From contig NZ_CP014234.1 in assembly GCF_001553955.1 (NCBI RefSeq), positions 806,001 to 870,000 of the forward strand: a DNA stretch of 64,000 bases. Reading direction: 5' to 3'. This stretch comes from Moraxella osloensis. GTDB taxonomy: Bacteria; Pseudomonadota; Gammaproteobacteria; Pseudomonadales; Moraxellaceae. Of the stretch, positions 1-9,109 are shown in pieces. How positions within the stretch are numbered: the first letter of the stretch is position 1; every line of letters begins with the position of its first letter. The translations under genes were made by a program, and so were the position numbers. The notes under the pieces are model-generated. The model was not told the origin of the DNA. It ran no database searches and worked only from the letters and a program-made list of their open reading frames with translations.

Positions 1-925
1 CATCCCCTGCCGTCATGTCTTTGACAAAATACAGTGAACGGCGAAATTGCGCATTGCCGATTTCGCTTGATTTTCGCCCATAATCGACTTGTCCGAGCGA
101 CTGCCAAGCGGTTTTGCTATCACGGCAGAGCGCGGTGAGTTCGTCTTTTTCCAGTGAAAAGCTGTCATCCGCCCCGCCGCCATTGCGATCTAGGGTGACG
201 TGTTTTTCAATGATACACGCCCCCAATGCCACGCTTGTCACGGCGGTGGTGTTGTCAAGCGTATGGTCGGATAAGCCAATCGGCACGCCAAAACGGCGCT
301 GCATATCGGTGATGGTACGCAGGTTATAGTCCTGTGCGGGAGCTGGGTAGCCACTCACGCAGTGCAATAACGCAAGCTGCTTGCAGCCGCCATCACGAGC
401 GGCGGCAATCGCCTCGGCAATTTCGGTTTGGTCCGCCATCCCTGTGGAGATAATCATTGGCTTGCCGGTACTTGCTACATATTTGATAAGCGGTAAATCA
501 ATGGCTTCAAACGAAGCGATTTTGTACGCTGGCGCGTTCAAATCCTCGAGCAAATCCACCGCAGTAAAGTCAAACGGTGAGCTAAACATGGTGATACCGA
601 CTTTGTGGGCGTGCTCAAACAATGGTTTATGCCAGTCCCACGGCGTGTAAGCTTCTTGGTACAAGTCATATAAGGTACGCCCGTCCCACAGTCCCCCATG
701 AATTTGGAAGTCAGCGGCGCTGCTGTTGAGGGTGATGGTATCTGCGGTGTAAGTTTGCATTTTGACCGCATCAGCACCGCACGCCTTTGCCATGTCAATG
801 ATACGGTAAGCGTTATTGATGTCGCCGTTGTGGTTGGCGGACATTTCAGCAATGATATATGGCGCATGGTCAATGCCGATTGGGCGATTGTTAATGCTGA
901 AATTTTGATTCATATTTTGATTCAT
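1..925 (-). CDS. pseI: Pseudaminic acid synthase (partial, 3' end outside window)
   Basis: Condenses 2,4-diacetamido-2,4,6-trideoxy-L-altrose with phosphoenolpyruvate to give pseudaminic acid, the last carbon-skeleton step of the pathway, in the cytoplasm. About 308 residues are visible from the ATG at 925. They form a NeuB-type TIM barrel: an early IIAEMSANHNGD segment, KMQTYTADTIT, and the later LALLHCVSGYPAP and GLSDHT motifs, all typical of sialic/pseudaminic acid synthases. The C-terminal SAF (antifreeze-like) domain would lie beyond position 1. A second in-frame ATG at 913 sits in a short NQN-MNQN repeat, so the exact start is uncertain by four codons. It is the last visible gene of the pse operon, 43 bases after the pseG/H fusion. 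The PseI call rather than NeuB or LegI rests mainly on the pseB-C-F-G/H context. Confidence 0.9.
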   Translation of the reverse strand, partial: MNQNMNQNFSINNRPIGIDHAPYIIAEMSANHNGDINNAYRIIDMAKACGADAVKMQTYTADTITLNSSAADFQIHGGLWDGRTLYDLYQEAYTPWDWHKPLFEHAHKVGITMFSSPFDFTAVDLLEDLNAPAYKIASFEAIDLPLIKYVASTGKPMIISTGMADQTEIAEAIAAARDGGCKQLALLHCVSGYPAPAQDYNLRTITDMQRRFGVPIGLSDHTLDNTTAVTSVALGACIIEKHVTLDRNGGGADDSFSLEKDELTALCRDSKTAWQSLGQVDYGRKSSEIGNAQFRRSLYFVKDMTAGD

Positions 926-968
926 AGACACCCCGTTTTTTTCATATATACCCCACTCAGACCCACCC

Positions 969-2681
969 CTAAAATAAAAAATCTTGCGATTTTAATTCAA
1001 ACTCAACCACATCATACACTTTGTCACCCACACCAAAATGCTGTTTTAACACACCTGTTTCGCTAAATCCCAATTTACGATGTAACGCCAATGACGCGGT
1101 ATTATATGCCAGCACTTGCGCGGTGATTTTGCCAATGTCAGTGGTGTTGAAAATCCGTGCAATCGCCAAAACTCCCAACGCAAAGCCAAGCCCCTGCCCT
1201 TTTGCGCTATTAGGGGATAAATAAAACCCCCAACTGGCAGTTTTTTCATTCGCGCTTAAAGAATTAGGATTTGACGCATTAGGGTTTGGCGCATGGGTGT
1301 TTGCCAACTGCAGCGTCTGGTATTTATCTGCCGTCATTTGGGTAACATTGACTAGCCCCATCGGCTCGCCGCCTTTACTCCCATCCGTTTCAAAAATCAG
1401 CAAATGCACATTGGCATGGTCAAGCTGTTTGCCATACCACTTTTCATGGTCAGCGAGGGCAATTTCATCTTGCCCAAACATCCACCGGCGTACGTCGATG
1501 TGATTACGCCATTGCCAAATCATCTGGCTATCGGCTTGGGTCGCTTGTCGCACTTGACAATGTTGAAATTTTTGCGCAAATTCAATCCAGTGCGCAACCC
1601 GTTTTGCCCCTTGCCCATCGACCAACTTGGCAGATTGCCGGCTGAATTTTTTATAATTGTCGGCCAGTTCGCTCAACAAGCGGGGCAGTTGCTCATCCAA
1701 TGTCGCCCTGTCAGTCACCACTTTGACCAGGTTTTTATCTGCCAACGCTTTGGCAATCACCTGCTGGTTATCGGCAAGCACGATCAGCACCATCGGCAAG
1801 CCCAAGCAACAGCGCTCCCAGGTGGTGCTGCCTGCAGCCCCAATCGCAAGGTCAGCATTTGCCATCAATTGCGCCATATTAGTCACATTGACAAGTACCG
1901 CACACGCAAAACTTGCGCGCTTGGCAAACCTTTGTACACTTTCGATATGCGGTGCGGTTTTGCCCATGACGACAGTCACGTTAAATGATTGCGTAGACTG
2001 GTGGATAAAGGTATTGAGACTTTGCAAAATCTTGAGTGTGATATTATCATTATCGACACCGCCAAGATTGACCAATATATTGTTGGGCGGCTGTACGCTT
2101 TTACGTCTATTTAGGCTCATCGTTCGCCAGTTGGCAAACTCATCCCGTAATAGTGTATAACGCGTGCCTAGTAAGCACTGGCAATGATTTGGCACAAGCG
2201 ATTGATAATCTTCGTTTTTTCGCCCAAAATTTTGGTCAAGCAAAATCTCACAGTCGTGTGCGCGGTCGGCTAAATCGTCAATGGCTAAAATTTTAAGGTT
2301 TGGCAACAGTCGTTTGGCTTGCTGCTCCCAGTTTTTGCCAATCGCATAATGGTCGATAATCAGCCAATCTGGCTTTAATGCTTGCAACATGGGTTGACAC
2401 TGGGCAAAATCATCGCTTTCACTGGCGCCGAGCCACTCGCTATGGGCATGCTGTTTGATAAAATCTGCAGTGTCACTTTTGGCTAACAGCTGCACAGCAA
2501 AACCTTTTTGCCCAATCAAATCCGCCAAATGTCCGTCATGCTCCCGACAAATAAACGTGATGTCATGCCCTTGCTGTTTTAACCGGTCAGCGAGCGTGAG
2601 GCAACGCATGATATGACCGCTACCCATCGTTAAACTTGCGTCTGCTCGGACCACGATTTTCATGTTAGCGCCTATCTTCAT
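969..2681 (-). CDS. pseG/pseH: PseG-PseH fusion: UDP-sugar hydrolase plus 4-N-acetyltransferase
   Basis: A 570-residue protein joining two enzymes that are usually separate. Residues 1-368 are PseG, which removes UDP from UDP-2,4-diacetamido-trideoxy-altrose. This half has the N-terminal RADASLTMGSGHIMRC motif, whose His is the expected catalytic residue, and the GT-B-like GAAGSTTWERCCLGLP segment near 282-297. Residues from about 375 are a GNAT acetyltransferase like PseH: QWRNHIDVRRWMF, then GQGLGFALG for acetyl-CoA binding and NTASLALHRKLGF. An Asn/Pro-rich insert near 461-478 interrupts the GNAT part. The ATG at 2681 overlaps the pseF stop as ATGA. An ATG at 2663 would give the usual PseG start and is equally possible. 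No stop or frameshift separates the halves in this sequence. The order PseG-then-PseH is the reverse of pathway order, because PseH acts before PseG. Confidence 0.9.
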   Translation of the reverse strand: MKIGANMKIVVRADASLTMGSGHIMRCLTLADRLKQQGHDITFICREHDGHLADLIGQKGFAVQLLAKSDTADFIKQHAHSEWLGASESDDFAQCQPMLQALKPDWLIIDHYAIGKNWEQQAKRLLPNLKILAIDDLADRAHDCEILLDQNFGRKNEDYQSLVPNHCQCLLGTRYTLLRDEFANWRTMSLNRRKSVQPPNNILVNLGGVDNDNITLKILQSLNTFIHQSTQSFNVTVVMGKTAPHIESVQRFAKRASFACAVLVNVTNMAQLMANADLAIGAAGSTTWERCCLGLPMVLIVLADNQQVIAKALADKNLVKVVTDRATLDEQLPRLLSELADNYKKFSRQSAKLVDGQGAKRVAHWIEFAQKFQHCQVRQATQADSQMIWQWRNHIDVRRWMFGQDEIALADHEKWYGKQLDHANVHLLIFETDGSKGGEPMGLVNVTQMTADKYQTLQLANTHAPNPNASNPNSLSANEKTASWGFYLSPNSAKGQGLGFALGVLAIARIFNTTDIGKITAQVLAYNTASLALHRKLGFSETGVLKQHFGVGDKVYDVVEFELKSQDFLF

Positions 2682-3352
2682 GCTAGCGCCAATTGCGCTT
2701 GGTAGAGGCGCTCAGCAAATCGCCAATCATTTTCATCATCAATATCAACAACGCTGTATTTTGGCAACACATAGCCTAGGGCATGATTATGGATTTTATC
2801 CTCGCTGAGCCATGCTTCACGACTGCCCCAATAAAACTGACCTGCGTCAAAATACGCCTGCGGCAAATCTTGGGTTCGGGTGAGCTCATGTTGGCTAAAC
2901 ATGCTCGACACTTCACCGGTATCGCTTAACTTAAGTGAGCGTAACACATTGGATTCAAATTCTAAAACCGGAAAACAATACAAATTGTTGGATGACTGCC
3001 AACGCTCAAAACTGTCGGTTAAATACTGCGGTTTTAATAACGGCGTACAGGGGTATAAACAGCAGATATGGCGAGCTTCTGGCACGTGCTGCAGCGTATG
3101 GCGAATCACCGCAGCGGTAGTGGCGTAATCATCAGCAAGCTCGGCAGGTCTTTGGATGACAGTGGCACCATGATGTTGAGCAATATCGGCAATAGCGCTA
3201 TCATCGGTTGACACGATAATCTGCTCAAACAGTTGGCTGTTTTTTGCCGTTTCAATGGCACGAGCCAGCATGGGTTTGCCACAAAAATCTTTGATGTTTT
3301 TGCGCGGAATGCGTTTACTACCGCCACGCGCAGGGATGATACAGACCTTCAT
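2678..3352 (-). CDS. pseF: CMP-pseudaminic acid cytidylyltransferase
   Basis: Activates pseudaminic acid with CTP to CMP-pseudaminic acid, the donor used by glycosyltransferases. The 224-residue length matches the family. It opens with the nucleotide-binding IPARGGSKRIPRKN motif of CMP-sialic acid synthetase-like enzymes, followed by VSTDDSAIADIA and, near residue 203, VVDIDDENDW, which carries the metal-binding acidic residues. Its start overlaps the pseC stop by one base (TAATG), and its stop overlaps the next start (ATGA), so translation is probably coupled along the operon. The family also contains NeuA and LegF. The pseudaminate assignment comes from the neighbouring pseB, pseC and pseG/H. 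Confidence 0.9.
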   Translation of the reverse strand: MKVCIIPARGGSKRIPRKNIKDFCGKPMLARAIETAKNSQLFEQIIVSTDDSAIADIAQHHGATVIQRPAELADDYATTAAVIRHTLQHVPEARHICCLYPCTPLLKPQYLTDSFERWQSSNNLYCFPVLEFESNVLRSLKLSDTGEVSSMFSQHELTRTQDLPQAYFDAGQFYWGSREAWLSEDKIHNHALGYVLPKYSVVDIDDENDWRFAERLYQAQLALA

Positions 3353-4557
3353 TATGCGAATGCCTGAGCCAACGCTATCTTTAAGGCATCGACCACTTGC
3401 GTTTGCGAGGCTTCGCTTAAGTCATAATACAATGGCAAACTAATCGCTTGGGCATAGTAGCGCTCGGCATGGGGAAAATCGCCTTGTTTAAAGCCCAACT
3501 TGGCATAATACGGCTGGGTATGCACTGGGATATAATGCACATTCACCCCGATATGTTGCGCCCGCAAACTGTCAAACACTTGCTTACGCGTTTTGCCACT
3601 GTCTGCTGTTAGTTGAATGGGATATAAATGAAACCCTGAATAATTAGCAGGATTGCGATAAGGCAACATAATCGGCAAATCTGTTAATAACTCATCATAA
3701 CGCTTGCCAAGCTGATGACGGCGAGTGACAAAGTCATCCAAATAGTTCATTTGACTCACCCCCAATGCCCCTTGCAATTCGGTCATGCGATAGTTAAAGC
3801 CCAAATCAATTTGCTGATAATACCAACCACCGTCAGGCTCATCGGTCATTAGATTGGCATCACGAGTGATACCATGACTACGCAGTAACTGCATTTTTTC
3901 CGCCAATGCCGGGTCATTCGTTGTTGCCAGTCCGCCTTCTGCGGTGGTAATGATTTTGACAGGGTGAAAGCTAAACACGGTAATGTCGCTAAACTCACAA
4001 TTGCCGATTGGTTGATTGTGATATTTGCCACCAATGGCATGCGAGGCGTCCTCAATAACCTTAAAGCCATATTGCTGTGATAGCGCATGAATAGCCGCCA
4101 TATCACAGGGTTCACCGGTGAAATGCACGGGAATAACTATTTTTGGCAAGCGGTTTTCAGCATCGGCAAGCTGTAACTTTTCTTCCAAGGCGGTGATAGA
4201 CATATTGAGTGTTAGCGGATCAATATCCACAAAATCAATGTTAGCACCACAGTACAATCCACAGTTGGCGGATGCGGTAAAGGTAATCGGTGTCGTCCAC
4301 AGCCAGTCATCTTTACCCTTTTCACCTTGACCAAGCCCCAATGCCAAACAAGCAATATGTAGTGCTGACGTCGCACTATTCACCGCCACGCCAAACTTTG
4401 CCCCCGTATAGGTAGCGACGCGTTCTTCAAATGCCGGTACTTGACTACCTTGGGTCAGAAAATCAGACTGTAGCACAGCGACCACGGAATCAATATCAGT
4501 TTGGGTGATATGCTGACGACCATAAGGGATAAATTGATTTGACATAATATTTGCCAT
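3352..4557 (-). CDS. pseC: UDP-4-keto-6-deoxy-N-acetyl-altrosamine aminotransferase
   Basis: PLP-dependent aminotransferase of the DegT/DnrJ/EryC1 family that adds the 4-amino group in the second step of pseudaminic acid synthesis. The protein has 401 residues. The Schiff-base lysine is K201 in SFHPVKIITTAEGG, the cofactor aspartate lies in VIEDASHAIGG (residues 168-178), and the N-terminal part binds substrate (FIPYGRQHITQTDID). The ATG at 4557 is used here; an ATG at 4545, which removes MANI, is also plausible. Fifty-six bases separate it from pseB, the largest gap in this operon, and they include a run of six G. Cytoplasmic. ArnB or PerA-like aminotransferases are the alternatives, but PseB next door fixes the pathway. 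Confidence 0.9.
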   Translation of the reverse strand: MANIMSNQFIPYGRQHITQTDIDSVVAVLQSDFLTQGSQVPAFEERVATYTGAKFGVAVNSATSALHIACLALGLGQGEKGKDDWLWTTPITFTASANCGLYCGANIDFVDIDPLTLNMSITALEEKLQLADAENRLPKIVIPVHFTGEPCDMAAIHALSQQYGFKVIEDASHAIGGKYHNQPIGNCEFSDITVFSFHPVKIITTAEGGLATTNDPALAEKMQLLRSHGITRDANLMTDEPDGGWYYQQIDLGFNYRMTELQGALGVSQMNYLDDFVTRRHQLGKRYDELLTDLPIMLPYRNPANYSGFHLYPIQLTADSGKTRKQVFDSLRAQHIGVNVHYIPVHTQPYYAKLGFKQGDFPHAERYYAQAISLPLYYDLSEASQTQVVDALKIALAQAFA

Positions 4558-4613
4558 AATATTTGCCCAAGGGGGGTTGGTTATTGAGTGGGTTTGTTAT
4601 CAAGGGTTAGCGA

Positions 4614-5612
4614 TTAAATTTTACCAATTTTTGCTTTGTTGGTTTCAATCCATTCTTGGAGTTGCTCAGTCGTCATCCACTCACTGTTATTATCACTGGC
4701 GTACACGAAGCCTTCTGGCACTTTAACACCATCTTTGATACGCTCAGGCGTTTCATCCCAGCCATTAATCGCGGGCAAGATTTTAAAATGCTCGGGATAT
4801 TCGTAGGTATGAAAAGAATCTTCAGCACTAATCATTTGCTCATGCAATTTCTCGCCAGGACGAATACCAATGATTTTTTGCTCGGCAGTGGCAGAAACGG
4901 CAGTTGCCACATCTGGCATGGTCATAGAAGGAATTTTTTTGACATAAATTTCGCCGCCCACCATGTCTTCAAACGCATGCCAAACCAGCTCCACACCTTG
5001 TTCAAGCGAAATCATAAAACGGGTCATACGCGGGTCTGTGATGGTCAGTATGCCACTGTCTTTAATTGATAGAAAATACGGAATCACCGAGCCACGACTC
5101 CCCATGACATTGCCATAACGTACCACCGAAAAGCGTGTGCCATGCTCCCCTGAATAGGCGTTGCCTGCGACAAACAGTTTGTCCGATGCCAATTTGGTCG
5201 CGCCATACAGATTCACTGGACTAGACGCTTTGTCAGTCGATAAGGCAACGACTTTTTTCACCCCTTTATCAATACAGGCATCAATTAAATTCATTGCCCC
5301 GTTGATATTGGTTTTGACACATTCAAATGGATTATATTCGGCGGTGGGTACGATTTTGGTTGCTGCCGCATGCACCACATAATCCACCCCATCAAGCGCT
5401 CGATATAGACGGTCTTTATCGCGCACATCACCGATAAAAAACCGTACACGCGGGTCGCCTTGGTACAGTTTTGCCATTTCCCACTGTTTCATCTCATCAC
5501 GCGACAGGATAATCAGTTTTTTAGGGTTGTATTTTTCAAGTGTCATCGGCACAAAGGTATGCCCAAATGAGCCTGTCCCGCCTGTCACTAGAATGGTTGA
5601 ATTGGTTAACAT
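4614..5612 (-). CDS. pseB: UDP-N-acetylglucosamine 4,6-dehydratase (inverting)
   Basis: First enzyme of the pseudaminic acid pathway: it dehydrates UDP-GlcNAc and inverts C5. It is a short-chain dehydrogenase of 332 residues, typical for PseB/FlaA1. The NAD(P)-binding glycine motif is GGTGSFG at 11-17. The catalytic region is STDKASSPVNLYGATK, with D127, K128, Y136 and K140, where the lysine replaces the methionine of the retaining enzymes. It ends in a WMTTEQLQEWI helix. It lies 39 bases downstream of the initiating sugar transferase gene, on the same strand. A capsule-type 4,6-dehydratase (CapD/WbpM) is excluded by the absence of the long membrane N-terminus. Confidence 0.92.
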   Translation of the reverse strand: MLTNSTILVTGGTGSFGHTFVPMTLEKYNPKKLIILSRDEMKQWEMAKLYQGDPRVRFFIGDVRDKDRLYRALDGVDYVVHAAATKIVPTAEYNPFECVKTNINGAMNLIDACIDKGVKKVVALSTDKASSPVNLYGATKLASDKLFVAGNAYSGEHGTRFSVVRYGNVMGSRGSVIPYFLSIKDSGILTITDPRMTRFMISLEQGVELVWHAFEDMVGGEIYVKKIPSMTMPDVATAVSATAEQKIIGIRPGEKLHEQMISAEDSFHTYEYPEHFKILPAINGWDETPERIKDGVKVPEGFVYASDNNSEWMTTEQLQEWIETNKAKIGKI

Positions 5613-5651
5613 AGTGCGCTACCTATTATGGCTAAAGTTATTTATCGCAGT

Positions 5652-6917
5652 TTATCTAGCCCCAAAACCTGTCAGCATGGTTTGAATGGTTTTGAGCACA
5701 ATCAAGATATCTAATGCAAAAGAAATATGTTTAATATAATAAAAATCGTACTGTACCTTAAGCGCTGTCTCATCGGTATCACTAGCATAGCCTTGTGTGA
5801 CCTGCGCCCATCCAGAAATACCGGGTTTGACGATATGTCGATAATTATAAAAAGGGATGGTTTTTTCAAAGGTTTTAACAAAACTTAGCTGTTCGGGTCT
5901 CGGTCCAATCAGGCTCATATCGCCTTTGAGCACATTTAAAAATTGCGGCAGTTCATCGATACGGGTTTTACGAATAAACTTACCGACTTTAGTCACGCGA
6001 GGGTCATTTTGTTGCGCCAGTTTTGCCCCGTTTTTTTCTGAGTCAAAGCGCATACTGCGAAATTTATAGATTTTAAATAACTTGCCGCCTTGCCCGACCC
6101 GCTCTTGGACAAATATCGCCTTGCCCGGACTCTCCAAGCGTATCGCAATGACAGTTATCACCGCAATCAGCAATACGAACGGTGCCACCAATAAAATCGC
6201 TATAATATCAATCAGTTGTTTAAACCATAAATAGGTTTGCGATGGCAACAGCGACCCCAACTCGTTTTCATACAAATGATGAATCGGCAGACGACCCGTC
6301 AAAGACTCATACACTTGGCGGTTATTATACACCGGTCTGCCCTGTAACGTTTGCTCGGTTAAAAATCGCTGCCAGTCTTCATCGAGTGCAGGCGATGACA
6401 GGTCTGCTACTATCGCTTGCACTTTTTTGGATTGTATGGCATCCAAATGCGGTTTTTCAAGACGCAGCCAATGGATTTGAAAAATCGCTTCAAAGTTTTG
6501 ACAATGTCCCAGTGGAATATAAGCCATATAAGGTTGGTGCGCTTTTTGCTCCAGCAAAAACGATAAAAAGAAAAACACTGCCCCGATAACGCCCGATAAG
6601 CCAAAATAATACAGCGAATACGGCAACCGAAAAACGATAATCACCATGCCTAACAGCATCATCACCAACAATAAAGTTGGCAACACAAAACCGATGGAGC
6701 GTTGACCTGGAAACTGGGTGAGTTTGCGCAGACCAAGGGTAACTAGCAAGACACCCAACGTGGCTAACACCATACTGTTAAATTCAGTCAGTAGCCAGCG
6801 CCCCTGCAAAAAGCGCATTCGCCACATCAGCAAGGCGGGCAACACCACCACAACCAACCAGCCCACGATGAGGCGGAATACAAGATTTTGCCATAACAAG
6901 AAAATTACCCGCTGCAT
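5652..6917 (-). CDS. Polyprenyl-phosphate sugar-1-phosphate transferase (WbaP/PglC type)
   Basis: Starts a lipid-linked glycan by moving a sugar-1-phosphate from a UDP-sugar to undecaprenyl phosphate in the inner membrane. The 421-residue protein has four hydrophobic segments in residues 1-125, a cytoplasmic spacer, then a membrane-anchored bacterial sugar transferase domain from about 230 to 415. That domain contains FVQERVGQGGKLFKIYKFRSM, the catalytic Asp-Glu of RIDELPQFLNVLKGDMSLIGPRP, and the terminal PGISGWAQV block. Its ATG overlaps the pglL stop by one base, so the initiating enzyme and the ligase are made together. The sugar it transfers cannot be read from sequence. Its place between the protein ligase and the pse genes suggests a glycan that later receives pseudaminic acid. 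Confidence 0.85.
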   Translation of the reverse strand: MQRVIFLLWQNLVFRLIVGWLVVVVLPALLMWRMRFLQGRWLLTEFNSMVLATLGVLLVTLGLRKLTQFPGQRSIGFVLPTLLLVMMLLGMVIIVFRLPYSLYYFGLSGVIGAVFFFLSFLLEQKAHQPYMAYIPLGHCQNFEAIFQIHWLRLEKPHLDAIQSKKVQAIVADLSSPALDEDWQRFLTEQTLQGRPVYNNRQVYESLTGRLPIHHLYENELGSLLPSQTYLWFKQLIDIIAILLVAPFVLLIAVITVIAIRLESPGKAIFVQERVGQGGKLFKIYKFRSMRFDSEKNGAKLAQQNDPRVTKVGKFIRKTRIDELPQFLNVLKGDMSLIGPRPEQLSFVKTFEKTIPFYNYRHIVKPGISGWAQVTQGYASDTDETALKVQYDFYYIKHISFALDILIVLKTIQTMLTGFGAR

Positions 6918-8716
6918 TATGGTTTAAGTCCTGTTTTTTCAGGGTTGGCGTCACGCCATTGTCTAAACTCACGGTATAAAGCTGCAAATGTCGCAGGATC
7001 TTGTTTGGCAAGGTTGCCCAAATCGGTCGCGACATTATCACAATCGGACAAATTTTTTACCATGACACAAGCCGCTTTGATATGTGTTAATGCCGCTTGC
7101 TGGTCACCTTTATAGGCTAAGAACTGTGCATAAGCCAATATATTATACTGGGAAGAATCGGTATTTAGCACCTCTTCAAAGATGGCTTCTTTGACGCTTG
7201 CCTGATTGCGATTAATCGGCACTTGCATGGCAAGGATACGGTCATGATACGCGCTAAAGCCAAACACGTCATTTTGGTAGTCAATTGCTTTGTCTTGATT
7301 TAGATGATTGGTATGCTTGATAAAGCGATTATAATCCAAATAATTGAGCTGAAAATATTGCCAAATATAGTAGCCTGATAGCATCGCCAAACCAATCATG
7401 ACCACCGACATGGCTTTTGTGAGTTTGGGTTGCCACACAAGTTGCCAGTTGCGCTGATCAATCAACGCCAAAAACAAGGCAAACACCGCGAGATAACGAA
7501 AATACCATAACGGGTATTCTACACTGGCATACAAGATACTTGCGATGACAAACGCCAGGGCAATGGCGCTTTCGCTGCTATGGCGCAGATGAATCGCCCG
7601 CACTAGCACCCAAACAATCGGCACAAAGCACAGTGCGCCTAACACCCCTAGCTCCGCCAAAATCATGGTGGCAAAATTGTGGGAATGGTCGGCAATCTCT
7701 GGCCATTTAAAATATTGGGCATAATCAACGCTTGCGCCCATGTAGTTGTTCCAGCCGACCCCGGTGAGCACATGGTCATGAAATATCATCATGGCGCGTT
7801 CGCTCATCGCCGCGCGGTTCCCCTGCCCGCCCGCCATACGGCTCACTGCCCCAAGCTGATTGGCGCTACTATAATTGCTAAGCCAGCTTGCGCCCATATA
7901 ATACAGCACAAATACAATAAGACCAAAAACGCTAGCCGATAGTTTGCTTTTCCACGCTATTGGCTGGGTCAAAAAGAAAATGGGAATCACCGCCAACATC
8001 ATCACCAGACCCGCCCGACTTTGTGTCAAGGCAAGCCCGATGGTAAATATCACAAACAATACCATCAAGCCAAACCGCGCATATTGTCGGTATCGACCAA
8101 TCAGCCACTGCGGCGCATTCAACTTTTCTTGAAACGACTGCTGCAGTTGATAAATCACCCCACACAGCGCCAACACAAACGCATAGCCTGCGTGATTGGC
8201 TTGTCCAAAGTTGCCATCATAGCGCCCGCCATTGGCGTTACCACGGGCTATCACCCAGCCTTTATAATCAATCTGATAGCCTTGGGTTTGCATCATTTGA
8301 ATCATAAAAGTGATGATTGCCATGAGATATACCGCAATAAACAGGCGGTTTAATAAATTCGCTTTATTGTCAATCTGGCTGCCTATCAACGCAGTCAAGG
8401 CAACCACCACCAAGCTTATCACCGGAAAGATTAAGGCATCAGGGTAAGCGATATGATTGAATAATGGCTGACATACAATCAGTATTGCTAGCAGCAACCA
8501 AGTGAGCACAGATTTGCTCACCTTTGTAATGGGATTTTGCCAAAAAAAGGCCGCGACTGCCAAACTCACAAACCCAAATGCGGTGGCGTTGACCACAAAA
8601 TCTCGACCCAGTGGCGAATGCCAAGGCATGAGATAGGTCAAAATGGCTAACCCCATGAATAAGGTAAACAGTCGAGTATCTTGATTGAGGGTTTGGGGTG
8701 GCGTAGATGACAGCAT
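6917..8716 (-). CDS. pglL: PglL-type protein O-oligosaccharyltransferase
   Basis: A 599-residue integral membrane protein of the O-antigen ligase/Wzy_C superfamily, expected to transfer lipid-linked glycan to Ser/Thr of periplasmic proteins. Many hydrophobic segments span roughly residues 18-450. The PglL signature RGNANGGRYDGNFGQANHAGY-like block lies near residues 158-178, the periplasmic His motif DHSHNFATMILAELGVLG near 342-359, and a soluble C-terminal tail follows, as in the PglL/Wzy_C_2 group. In Acinetobacter a general PglL lies next to the pilin and its dedicated ligase tfpO, the same arrangement as here. It heads the pse operon and its stop overlaps the next start. A WaaL or Wzy function is possible but less likely beside a pilin gene. 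Confidence 0.82.
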   Translation of the reverse strand: MLSSTPPQTLNQDTRLFTLFMGLAILTYLMPWHSPLGRDFVVNATAFGFVSLAVAAFFWQNPITKVSKSVLTWLLLAILIVCQPLFNHIAYPDALIFPVISLVVVALTALIGSQIDNKANLLNRLFIAVYLMAIITFMIQMMQTQGYQIDYKGWVIARGNANGGRYDGNFGQANHAGYAFVLALCGVIYQLQQSFQEKLNAPQWLIGRYRQYARFGLMVLFVIFTIGLALTQSRAGLVMMLAVIPIFFLTQPIAWKSKLSASVFGLIVFVLYYMGASWLSNYSSANQLGAVSRMAGGQGNRAAMSERAMMIFHDHVLTGVGWNNYMGASVDYAQYFKWPEIADHSHNFATMILAELGVLGALCFVPIVWVLVRAIHLRHSSESAIALAFVIASILYASVEYPLWYFRYLAVFALFLALIDQRNWQLVWQPKLTKAMSVVMIGLAMLSGYYIWQYFQLNYLDYNRFIKHTNHLNQDKAIDYQNDVFGFSAYHDRILAMQVPINRNQASVKEAIFEEVLNTDSSQYNILAYAQFLAYKGDQQAALTHIKAACVMVKNLSDCDNVATDLGNLAKQDPATFAALYREFRQWRDANPEKTGLKP

Positions 8717-8740
8717 AGGATTTTCGTATAGGTTAAACGC

Positions 8741-8772
8741 AAAAATGCTAAACGGGGTAGTTTAGCATTTTT
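8741..8772 (-). terminator. Leader hairpin (possible attenuator) upstream of pglL
   Basis: A perfect 13-base inverted repeat, AAAAATGCTAAAC at 8741-8753 and its complement at 8760-8772, with a six-base loop. Read on the minus strand it is followed by only a few U (the T-run is part of the stem) and lies 25 bases before the pglL ATG. No minus-strand gene lies upstream that would need terminating, so it may attenuate the pglL-pse transcript. It is symmetric and could also act on the plus strand. Confidence 0.5.
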
Positions 8773-8805
8773 TATAAAATAAGTATTCGATTCAGCAATG
8801 AAATT

Positions 8806-8837
8806 TATATCTTGATACTACCAAGGACGCCTGTCAA
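8806..8837 (-). promoter_or_regulatory. Possible sigma-70 promoter for the pglL-pse operon
   Basis: On the minus strand a consensus -35 TTGACA (8832-8837) is followed, after 18-20 bases, by AAGATA/GATATA. The -35 is perfect but the -10 is weak and its exact position is unclear. It lies upstream of the leader hairpin and is the best candidate in this spacer for the minus-strand operon. Confidence 0.35.
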
Positions 8838-8971
8838 CGACTTTAAGAATTTTTTGATTTTTTATAGCTAATAGAACTACCCTATCTGTTTGGTAAGCTT
8901 TTAAAAGTAAAAATTTACGCTATCACTATACCCAAACAGAAACAAACAATACGTGATGCAAATCACCCCAT

Positions 8972-9020
8972 GACAATATTTGTCCAAAGAATAGCATCCA
9001 ACCTGACAATAATTGTCAGT
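8972..9020. promoter_or_regulatory. GACA/TGTC palindromes upstream of the pilin promoter (possible PilR sites)
   Basis: Two near copies of the same dyad stand 90-140 bases upstream of the sigma-54 site: TGACAATATTTGTCC at 8972-8986 and the perfect palindrome CTGACAATAATTGTCAG at 9004-9020. A further TTGTC is at 9094-9098. Known PilR sites in Pseudomonas contain repeated TGTC cores upstream of pilA, so an enhancer role is a reasonable inference. Confidence 0.45.
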
Positions 9021-9109
9021 TTTTAATAAAAATAGGGAGATGAATTTATAATCTGAATTTTTTTATGCACAAGTTGCTGTTTTTCTGTGTAAATTGTCTA
9101 TAATAAAGG

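Noticed and set aside
4571-4576. G6 run between pseC and pseB as a phase-variable tract
   Set aside because: It is short and intergenic with no promoter element at a spacing that would make it a switch.
6242-6589. A 115-codon plus-strand frame inside the sugar transferase gene
   Set aside because: It is antisense to a well-supported gene and shows no independent signals.
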